Of a DNA stretch of 9,324 bases, positions 1 through 4,970 are shown piece after piece. The notes below the pieces were generated by a model. The model was not told where the DNA came from. It worked only from the letters and a program-made list of their open reading frames with translations, and made no database searches. Every line of letters begins with the position of its first letter. Positions within the stretch are counted from its first letter, which is position 1. The stretch comes from an uncultured Lachnospiraceae bacterium. Its GTDB lineage: Bacteria > Bacillota_A > Clostridia > Lachnospirales > Lachnospiraceae. A program made the position numbers and the translations under genes. Location of the stretch: the NCBI GenBank assembly GCA_902783205.1, contig CACZQE010000278.1:1-9324 (forward strand), in the 5' to 3' direction.

Positions 1-53
1 ACATGGATTCCGGCAGAGTTAATCCCGTCATCATTCACGATCAAAATCTTCAT
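1..53 (-). CDS. surE: SurE 5'/3'-nucleotidase, N-terminal fragment (cut by window edge)
   Basis: Only the first 17 codons are present; they read MKILIVNDDGINSAGIH. This is the SurE N-terminus: a short beta strand followed by the NDDG metal-binding motif (D8, D9 here), which holds the divalent cation in this family. SurE dephosphorylates nucleoside monophosphates and is linked to stress survival and stationary phase. The ATG at 53 is preceded on the minus strand by GGAGAGGAG about 8 bases upstream, a good ribosome binding site, so the start is well supported. It is divergent from the GntR regulator with a 181-base spacer. Neither its full length nor its operon partners can be seen. Recognition rests on a short but highly characteristic N-terminus. 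Confidence 0.85.
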   Translation of the reverse strand, partial: MKILIVNDDGINSAGIH

Positions 54-89
54 GCTTGCCTGCTCCTCTCCACATAAAAATCTACTTTA

Positions 90-97
90 ATTATAAT
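90..97. promoter_or_regulatory. Palindromic -10 element serving divergent promoters (surE side best supported)
   Basis: The 8-base palindrome ATTATAAT gives a perfect TATAAT on both strands. On the minus strand it lies 37 bases upstream of the surE start, with a weak -35-like TATACA 17 bases further upstream; this fits a surE promoter. On the plus strand TATAAT at 92-97 has TCCACA (69-74) at 17-base spacing and could fire toward the GntR gene with a long leader. No strong -35 is seen on either side, so the assignment is by position and -10 quality only. Confidence 0.45.
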
Positions 98-139
98 AGA
101 TTCCCTATCGAATGTATATCTTTTTTTGCCCCTCTCATC

Positions 140-168
140 TTGTATTTGCCTATACTGTCTGATAAACT
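140..168 (+). promoter_or_regulatory. Possible promoter of the GntR/FCD regulator
   Basis: TTGTAT (140-145) and TAAACT (163-168) are separated by exactly 17 bases and lie about 65 bases upstream of the GntR start. A second possible -10, TATACT at 151-156, lies within the spacer. Both hexamers are imperfect. The segment TATACTG also occurs in the near-palindrome found in the operon promoter near 4777-4792, which could mean autoregulation, but seven bases overlapping a -10-like sequence are weak evidence. Confidence 0.35.
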
Positions 169-234
169 AAAAACACAGGCGGATGGCAGCAGCACGGTAT
201 TTACATAATGATCTCATTTCCGCGGGAGGTATCT

Positions 235-918
235 ATGGCGAAAAAAGACACCCCAATGCTTCAGGTACAGGCTTATGATTACCTGAAGGAACTGATCAAG
301 AACGACGATCTGGATCCGGACAAGTTCTATTCTCTCAACCAGATGGCAAAGGAACACGGATTTTCCAGAACCCCCTTCCGGGACGCGGTCCTGCGGCTGG
401 AGCAGGAACGCTACATCGATATCTATCCCAGCAAAGGCTTCAAGCTTCACGCCATGACCCGTGAAGACATGGTTGAAACCTATCAGATGCGCGGTGCCAT
501 CGAATCATACTGTCTTAAGGAACTGTCCCGGGGACTGGATACGGAGCGCGGACAGCAGTACTATGAAAAGATCACCGGCAAGGTAAGGCTTCAGAGAGAA
601 ATCATGAACACCACCGGAGACCCGGAGGATTTCGGCCGCAAGGATTACGAATTCCACCGCAGTATCGTTCAGTATGTGGGAAACCGGGTCATGCTGGAAA
701 TCTACCGACAGTTCATGTACAGGATATTCTGGCTCAATGTCTCCTCTTTCTCGAGGAAAGGCCGGATGCAGGAAGCCGTGGAAGAACATGAGCGTTTTCT
801 CAGTCTGATCAGGGAAAAAGACCTGGCCGGTCTGGACGACCTGCTCAATCACCATCTGAGCGTACCCAGAGCCATCAACGTGGACCTGGTAGGCACATCC
901 GAAGACAGCCCGGCCTGA
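235..918 (+). CDS. GntR-family transcriptional regulator, FCD subfamily
   Basis: Predicted 227-residue DNA-binding repressor or activator. Residues about 10-75 form the GntR winged helix-turn-helix (core SLNQMAKEHGFSRTPFRDAV at 33-52, then the wing YPSKGFKL). Residues about 78-210 form the all-helical FCD ligand-binding domain. The family's metal-site residues appear present: D137 and H141 in DYEFH, H185 in EEHE, and H206/H207 in NHHL. Length matches the family (220-240). An earlier in-frame ATG at 208 lacks a ribosome site, whereas the ATG at 235 follows GGGAGG at about 5 bases, so 235 is chosen. FCD regulators usually sense small carboxylic acids or sugar acids and control adjacent catabolic genes. 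Here the convergent acid-sugar operon (1554-4665) is the likely target; this is inferred from proximity and from the GTATAC-centred site at 4777-4792. The true effector is not visible. Confidence 0.93.
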   Translation: MAKKDTPMLQVQAYDYLKELIKNDDLDPDKFYSLNQMAKEHGFSRTPFRDAVLRLEQERYIDIYPSKGFKLHAMTREDMVETYQMRGAIESYCLKELSRGLDTERGQQYYEKITGKVRLQREIMNTTGDPEDFGRKDYEFHRSIVQYVGNRVMLEIYRQFMYRIFWLNVSSFSRKGRMQEAVEEHERFLSLIREKDLAGLDDLLNHHLSVPRAINVDLVGTSEDSPA

Positions 919-941
919 TACGGACAATATAAACGGCTACG

Positions 942-1017
942 AGAAAAAGGCGTCGCAGTTATGATTGGCCCATTTTATAAAAATGGGCCAATCATAACTG
1001 CTGACGCCTCTTTTTTT
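942..1017. terminator. Long bidirectional hairpin terminator after the GntR gene
   Basis: Bases 948-976 pair with 980-1009. A 7-base outer stem (AGGCGTC/GACGCCT) is followed by one small internal irregularity at 955/1001-1002 and a 21-base perfect inner stem (956-976 with 980-1000) with a three-base loop ATA. On the plus strand it is followed by CTTTTTTT (1010-1017). On the minus strand the A-run at 944-948 gives a T-run, so it can stop transcription from both sides. The stem of about 28 pairs is much longer than a usual intrinsic terminator. Confidence 0.9.
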
Positions 1018-1116
1018 AATACTTGAACTTTAATTCTGATCATTCCTGTTTAAATGATTTAAAAACCTTTTATGTTGATACCTGCCCCCTTCCCATCATA
1101 GTAATCCTCTTCTTCA

Positions 1117-1384
1117 TTTTTGATGGACGTTCAAGATCGCATGTCATGTATACTTTTGCCTTTAGATACTTTGATGGTACATTTTCCTGATTTTTCATGT
1201 ATAAATCGTGTCATCGTTGTATTTGGTAATATTCTCCACTTTCATTTTCATGGATAGATATGTAGAAGTTTTCTTTTGATGGAAACAGGCAAAATACGTC
1301 ATGTATAAATAAGTATACTTATATTTTGATGGAAGGAATTTTTATATTGTCATGTAAAAATCAACTTTAAATAACGATTGATGG
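1117..1384. repeat. Array of two-box direct repeats with about 51-base period
   Basis: TTGATGG occurs at 1120, 1171, 1276, 1326 and 1378, and a decayed copy TTGGTAA sits at 1223, giving steps of 51, 52, 53, 50 and 52. In each of the first five units a second box follows 23-25 bases after the first: TCATGTATA at 1144, 1195 and 1299, TCATGTAAA at 1350, and decayed TCATGGATA at 1248. Sequence between the boxes (16-18 bases, then 18-19 bases) is not conserved. The last unit has only the first box. The array lies between convergent transcription units, so it is not an ordinary promoter array for either neighbour. Conserved blocks are too short for a normal CRISPR repeat. I do not recognise the element. 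Confidence 0.8.
1309..1322. promoter_or_regulatory. Perfect 14-base palindrome ATAAGTATACTTAT
   Basis: The sequence is identical to its reverse complement and is centred on GTATAC, the same core as the candidate operator at 4777-4792. It lies in the variable part between repeat units four and five of the array. It could be a binding site for the GntR/FCD protein or another dimeric regulator, but its flanks (ATAA/TTAT) differ from the operator's (TACC/GGTA), and there is no promoter nearby to control. Confidence 0.3.
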
Positions 1385-1450
1385 AAAACTTCCCCAGGGA
1401 CAAGAAAAAACCGGCAAAACGCATCACCCCCTGGGAGCTCAAAACACGAA

Positions 1451-1482
1451 GAAAGGGCTGCCGCTTTTGCGACAGCCCTTTC
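1451..1482 (-). terminator. Hairpin at the end of the acid-sugar operon (weak terminator)
   Basis: GAAAGGGCTG (1451-1460) pairs with CAGCCCTTTC (1473-1482). An inner CGC/GCG stem and a four-base loop continue it after one mismatch. It lies 71 bases beyond the stop codon of the last operon gene. On the minus strand it is followed by TTCGTGTTTT rather than a clean T-run, so it may be a weak terminator or a 3' stability structure. The plus strand has no T-run directly after it. Confidence 0.6.
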
Positions 1483-1553
1483 CGGTTACCTTCTCCGTGG
1501 GTTTTCTGATTCCCCGTAACCTTTTATCGACAAATCAAAACTTGTAAGCCTGA

Positions 1554-2240
1554 TTATTCAACTTCTGCGATACATACAACCTGGCTGGAGTCCAGTCCGA
1601 GGATTCTCAGAGGCGCATTGAAGAAACGAACGATCTTTGCGTCTTTGGGCAGCTCGCTCAGATGCATATCCTCAACACCTGTTACGAATTTGCCTGTGTA
1701 GTATCCCAGCATATGACGATGGCAATCCGGCGGGAACTCGCCTTCCGGACAATCCGGAGAAGCGGATCCGATAGCCAGGAAGTCCATACCTACTCCCTTT
1801 AAGTTGGGGAAGTTCTCTGTCAGATAGTCGCCTGCGGAAGGAGCGATGAAAGCGCCCTTGTTCTGGTAGATATCCTGGTTTGTATCTCTGTACTGCTCCA
1901 TACCTGTACGGATCAGAGCGAAGGAAACTTTGGAGAGGATGTCAGCGAAGGGCTCCAGGTCCTCTTTATAGATTCCCTCAACCGGTCCCTTGGGGATCTC
2001 GAGAAGAGCAACCTCTGTATGGCAGAAGTACTCGATTCCGAGCTGGTTGATATCCAGACCGTCTTTTACGAAATGACGCGGAGCATCCATATGTGTTCCG
2101 AAATGGTTGGGCAGAACGGAAACGAAGCTGCAGAAAGGTGTCTCTTCGCAAACGTCTGTGCACTGTTTAATCTCTACTACAGGCTCGCCCGGCCATGCAT
2201 AACCATTGGGATCTAACGGGTGGGATAAAAACATAAACAT
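1554..2240 (-). CDS. Cyclase-family (kynurenine formamidase-like) metal-dependent hydrolase
   Basis: Predicted 228-residue cytoplasmic enzyme of the cyclase family (PF04199). The family signature HxGTHxDxPxH is complete as HFGTHMDAPRHF at residues 46-57, giving metal ligands H46, H50, D52 and H56. Further likely active-site residues are H174/H176 and E190 in the GVEDMHL segment. Known members hydrolyse N-formylkynurenine, isatin and related amides or cyclic compounds, often with Mn or Zn. The start is well fixed by AGGAGG seven bases upstream. It is the last gene of the operon, 94 bases after the kinase. No tryptophan-degradation gene is nearby, so a formamidase role is unlikely; hydrolysis of a lactone, ester or amide of the sugar acid handled by the operon is a guess. 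Family assignment is secure, substrate unknown. Confidence 0.88.
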   Translation of the reverse strand: MFMFLSHPLDPNGYAWPGEPVVEIKQCTDVCEETPFCSFVSVLPNHFGTHMDAPRHFVKDGLDINQLGIEYFCHTEVALLEIPKGPVEGIYKEDLEPFADILSKVSFALIRTGMEQYRDTNQDIYQNKGAFIAPSAGDYLTENFPNLKGVGMDFLAIGSASPDCPEGEFPPDCHRHMLGYYTGKFVTGVEDMHLSELPKDAKIVRFFNAPLRILGLDSSQVVCIAEVE

Positions 2241-2279
2241 AATGTGTCCTCCTTTACTTTAATACATTTTATTCTTTTG

Positions 2280-2318
2280 CCGCTGTCTTCCGGCAGCGGA
2301 TTGCTTCTTTTGCAAAAG
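2280..2318 (-). other. Intercistronic hairpins between kinase and cyclase-family genes
   Basis: CCGCTG (2280-2285) pairs with CAGCGG (2294-2299) around an eight-base loop. Next to it lies the perfect palindrome CTTTTGCAAAAG (2307-2318). The minus-strand sequence downstream of the first hairpin is A-rich, not T-rich, so it is not an intrinsic terminator. It may be an mRNA processing or stability element that sets different levels of the two proteins. The spacer (94 bases) is large compared with the 18-base spacer upstream in the same operon. Confidence 0.45.
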
Positions 2319-2334
2319 TCCCTTCTGGGCTTTC

Positions 2335-3756
2335 CTATTTCATCAGTACTTCCGCTGCTTCTTTAAGGGTGGAGATCTCTCCTACATTTCCGGGGAAGAT
2401 CACATAAGGTGTCAGCGGGAACTTACTTTCATCGCCGGTCTGCCATACCGGGATACCCGGCTTGATCTGACCTAATACATTTGCTTTCTGTACTTTCAGT
2501 GCCTTGGTTCCGACATCGGAGGATGTGATTCCGCCTTTTGCAATAACAAAGCTGGGAACGATCTCAAGTCTGCCGACCAGGGATGCCACTGCGTCGGAAA
2601 TCCTGACGGAGAGACGAAGGTCATCTTCCTTGTCGCCGGTGTCTGCCGTGATCAGGGCCCGGGTCGTGTATACGCAGACGGTCTTTCCGGCCGCGATGCA
2701 CTCTTCTTCCAGCTTGAGGCAGCGGTCTACTTCAGCAGCGAAAGCTTCCTCATCCTTAACCAGGGTGGCATTGAGCTCGATGAACTCTATATCGGGATTC
2801 TCCTTGAGCATTTCCACCTGTTTTGTGGTCTTGTCCGTGTGGGAGCCGACTACGATGATACCGCCGTTGTCTGTCTCTTTAACGACCATCTTTTCTCTTG
2901 TCAGCAGAGGCTGGTCTGTCACGCCGCCCATAACCTTTACTATTCCTGCAGCGGTACGGAACATGAATACCTTGCCCTGTGCCATTGCCCGGTAGAGAGC
3001 CACACAGAAGATCTTTACATCCACGTAATCCACAGCGTTAACGATGATCTTATTGAAATCTTTTACAGCCATCAGCTGCTCAGTAATCTTGTCATAGTTG
3101 AGAGCTCTGATGTCGTCAAGGGATACGGAAGTTACGTCAGCTGCCTTAAATGCGCCGCCTGTCTTCTCCTCTACATATTCCTTGATATCGGATTTGGTGT
3201 ATCCGAATGTCTTGTCTTTTGCGAACTCGGTCTCTGCGGCAGGAACAAGCTCGTCACCGTATTTTACATAATGAATATCATTAATGGTGAAGCGGCCGCC
3301 CTCTTTGAAGAAGGGACACATAACCTCGCCGTCCACCGGCTTTCCTGAAGTGGATTCGATCGCCTCACGGAGCAGGGTGGTCTCCAGGGGATAATGTCCG
3401 CGCAGGGTGGAATCACTTCTGCTGATAAAGATATAGTCGATGCCGGTTTCCTGAGACACCTCTTCAACTACCGCAGCGATTTCCTTGTGGGCTTTGGTTG
3501 TCTCCTCTGCCGTAAACCCTCTTGAGTTTGTCAGTACGTAGAAGACCTTGTTCTCCTCGGCAAAACCTTTCTCGATACTGTCTTTGGACCAGTTGGTGTA
3601 TACGGAAATATCATGGACTGTCTGCACGCCTGTAGGATCGTCGTCCAGAACCACGATCTTCTTGTTATTCTTACGGATCTCTTCCTGAAGAAGGGCATCC
3701 ACTGCCGCCTCGTCAACAGACGGGAATGATTCTAAAATCTTTGCATCAATAGCCAT
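2335..3756 (-). CDS. DUF1537 four-carbon acid sugar kinase family protein
   Basis: Predicted 473-residue cytoplasmic ATP-dependent kinase. The N-terminal sugar-acid-binding domain (about 33-280) has DDDPTG at 38-43 and SRSDSTLRGH at 112-121. The C-terminal nucleotide-binding domain (about 298-470) has GSHT at 304-307, the glycine-rich AKGGITSSD at 406-414 and FPGNVG at 454-459. Length is normal for the family. Characterised members phosphorylate 3-oxo-tetronate (OtnK), D-threonate (DtnK) or 3-oxo-isoapionate (OiaK). The first two products go to an aldolase or dehydrogenase, the last to a RuBisCO-like protein. Here no OtnC-type aldolase, OtnI isomerase or PdxA2 is adjacent, but a RuBisCO-like gene lies at the window's right end. 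The start has AGGAG six bases upstream. It is second in the operon, 18 bases after the dehydrogenase. Family is firm; substrate cannot be read from the sequence. Confidence 0.92.
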   Translation of the reverse strand: MAIDAKILESFPSVDEAAVDALLQEEIRKNNKKIVVLDDDPTGVQTVHDISVYTNWSKDSIEKGFAEENKVFYVLTNSRGFTAEETTKAHKEIAAVVEEVSQETGIDYIFISRSDSTLRGHYPLETTLLREAIESTSGKPVDGEVMCPFFKEGGRFTINDIHYVKYGDELVPAAETEFAKDKTFGYTKSDIKEYVEEKTGGAFKAADVTSVSLDDIRALNYDKITEQLMAVKDFNKIIVNAVDYVDVKIFCVALYRAMAQGKVFMFRTAAGIVKVMGGVTDQPLLTREKMVVKETDNGGIIVVGSHTDKTTKQVEMLKENPDIEFIELNATLVKDEEAFAAEVDRCLKLEEECIAAGKTVCVYTTRALITADTGDKEDDLRLSVRISDAVASLVGRLEIVPSFVIAKGGITSSDVGTKALKVQKANVLGQIKPGIPVWQTGDESKFPLTPYVIFPGNVGEISTLKEAAEVLMK

Positions 3757-3774
3757 ATCTGTCTCCTTCTCCCC

Positions 3775-4665
3775 TCAGTCTACCTTCTTTACCTGCACAT
3801 CTGCCAGTTTCTCAAAGTACTGTACGATTCCGCCGTGGTCGTCGTTCATATGTCCGTGTACTTTCAGTGTCTGCAGGATCTCAAAGAGCTGTGCGGAATA
3901 AGGAATCGGAACGTCCAGTGCGTGTGCCGTATTCACTACGTTCTTGATATCCTTGTGGTTGATGGAAATCTTGCCGCCGGGTACAAAGTTTCTCTCCACG
4001 ATCATGGGGATCTTTGCGTCCAGAACCGCACTGCCTGCCAGTCCGCCCCGGATTGCATTGTATACCTTTACGGGATCTGCTCCTGCCTTTGCTGCCAGTA
4101 CAAATGCCTCGGACACGATAGCGATGGTATTGTTAACGATGATCTGATTAGCAAGTTTTGTAACAGAGCCGCTGCCGCTGCCGCCGATCAGGACTGCGGA
4201 AGATCCCATGATGTCAAAGTAGGGCATCAGCCTGTCAAATGTATCCTGGTCGCCGCCTGCCATAAATGCAAGAGTGCCGTTGATTGCTCCGGGTTCTCCG
4301 CCGGATACGGGGGAATCCACAAATCCTACGCCGATCTCTTTCAGTTTGTCATAGCACTCATTTGACTCTACAGGAGTCACGGAACTCATATCGCAGACAA
4401 CCTTGCCTTCGCTGAGTCCTTCTGCCACGCCGCCCTCGTCAAAAAGAACGCTTTTACAGATGTCACCGTTGGGAAGAATCAGGAAAACAAAGTCGCATTC
4501 TTTACCGATAGTAGCGTAATCGCCCTTCTCTGCGCCCAGAGCGCAAAGCTCATCAACCGCTGCCTGATTCATATCGTTCACCATCAGGCTGACGCCGCCT
4601 TCGATCATGTTCTTTGCCATGGGTTTACCCATGATTCCCAATCCGATAAAACCAACCTTGCTCAT
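3775..4665 (-). CDS. garR: GarR-like 2-hydroxy-3-oxopropionate reductase (3-hydroxyacid dehydrogenase family)
   Basis: Predicted 296-residue NAD(P)H-dependent enzyme of the 3-hydroxyisobutyrate dehydrogenase superfamily, closely resembling E. coli tartronate semialdehyde reductase. The Rossmann dinucleotide motif GFIGLGIMG is at residues 5-13, the substrate-binding SPVSGGEPGA at 118-127, the catalytic lysine K170 with N174 in TKLANQIIVNN, and K238 in the NHKDIKN segment. AIRGGLAGSAVLDAK (204-218) is also a GarR hallmark. An upstream in-frame ATG at 4677 would add MYVF, but the family starts at the (S)KVGFIGLG strand, so 4665 is preferred; the ribosome site (AAAGGCGG) lies between good distances for the two. 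First gene of the operon. GarR reduces tartronate semialdehyde to glycerate, while relatives such as LtnD oxidise sugar acids, and next to a DUF1537 kinase either direction is possible. Symbol given by similarity. Confidence 0.87.
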   Translation of the reverse strand: MSKVGFIGLGIMGKPMAKNMIEGGVSLMVNDMNQAAVDELCALGAEKGDYATIGKECDFVFLILPNGDICKSVLFDEGGVAEGLSEGKVVCDMSSVTPVESNECYDKLKEIGVGFVDSPVSGGEPGAINGTLAFMAGGDQDTFDRLMPYFDIMGSSAVLIGGSGSGSVTKLANQIIVNNTIAIVSEAFVLAAKAGADPVKVYNAIRGGLAGSAVLDAKIPMIVERNFVPGGKISINHKDIKNVVNTAHALDVPIPYSAQLFEILQTLKVHGHMNDDHGGIVQYFEKLADVQVKKVD

Positions 4666-4772
4666 AAAAACATACACCGCCTTTCTAAGTTATTTATATA
4701 TATTTTGTTCCTTAAGTTTCCTTTTTGTGACCTTCACCGGCCCTGTAAATCTCCTGCATTTTTCTTGTCTTT

Positions 4773-4802
4773 ATTTTACCAGTATACCGGTATATTAGTC
4801 AA
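4773..4802 (-). promoter_or_regulatory. Promoter of the garR-like/kinase/cyclase operon
   Basis: On the minus strand TTGACT (4797-4802) and TAAAAT (4773-4778) are 18 bases apart, each matching the consensus at five of six positions. It lies about 105 bases upstream of the first start codon and AT-rich sequence (4800-4845) lies upstream, as for an UP element. It is the best promoter-like sequence in the 293-base gap between the operon and the transporter gene. Confidence 0.7.
4777..4792. promoter_or_regulatory. Candidate operator TACCAGTATACCGGTA (FCD-type) inside the operon promoter
   Basis: The 16 bases are a palindrome with a single mismatched pair: TACC-x-GTATAC-x-GGTA. It fills the -35/-10 spacer and touches the -10, the classic position for a repressor site. 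GTATAC- or TGGTATACCA-centred sites are known for FCD GntR regulators such as ExuR/UxuR and VanR-type proteins. Binding by the GntR/FCD protein at 235-918 is inference. Confidence 0.6.
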
Positions 4803-4907
4803 TATATTTTTCAGAGAATACAGAATTTTTTTCAGATATTTCTGATGACTGCCCTTTGTGACCGGGGATTTTTCTGAGGATTTCACCCGATCATGTCTTT
4901 ATGATGT

Positions 4908-4957
4908 AAAAAACATCCGGCCCGCAATTTTTCGATCACGTGCCGGATGGCTTTTTT
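4908..4957. terminator. Bidirectional terminator after the Na/Pi-transporter gene
   Basis: CATCCGGC (4914-4921) pairs with GCCGGATG (4942-4949). The A-run at 4908-4913 gives a T-run on the minus strand, where it ends the transporter transcript 14 bases before the outer T-run. CTTTTTT at 4951-4957 gives a T-run on the plus strand as well. The 20-base loop contains the palindrome CACGTG. Confidence 0.88.
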
Positions 4958-4970
4958 GCAATATAAATCT

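Larger units (their letters stand above)
1018..1553. other. Convergent intergenic region without a supported gene
   Basis: This AT-rich stretch lies between the regulator's terminator and the stop codon of the cyclase-family gene. It holds the two-box repeat array (1117-1384), a 14-base perfect palindrome (1309-1322) and a hairpin (1451-1482). Short open frames exist, for example 1123-1257 (44 residues) and 1381-1509 (42 residues), but neither has a ribosome site and the second runs through the hairpin. No tRNA or other known RNA was recognised. Confidence 0.7.

Noticed and set aside
208..234. Earlier ATG of the GntR regulator
   Set aside because: No ribosome site before 208, while GGGAGG sits just before the ATG at 235, where the family N-terminus also fits.
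1123..1257. 44-residue plus-strand frame spanning repeat units one to three, with 17-codon periodicity between the first two units
   Set aside because: No ribosome binding site. The 51-base step keeps frame only once, and the next steps (52, 53, 50, 52) break it, so the array is not a coding repeat.
1276..1309. Repeat boxes as tandem sigma-70 promoters (TTGATG with TATAAA)
   Set aside because: The TTGATG-to-TATAAA spacing is about 22 bases, too long for a -35/-10 pair, and other units lack the TATAAA.
1117..1384. CRISPR array
   Set aside because: Conserved blocks are 7-9 bases in two separated pieces, not one repeat of 23 bases or more. The variable parts are only 16-19 bases and no cas genes are in the window.
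1381..1509. 42-residue plus-strand frame with a CRFC motif
   Set aside because: No ribosome binding site, starts in a repeat box, and runs through the operon's 3' hairpin; most likely noncoding.
2504..3348. Long plus-strand open frames opposite the kinase gene
   Set aside because: Antisense shadows of a well-supported conserved gene, with no ribosome sites or recognisable domains.
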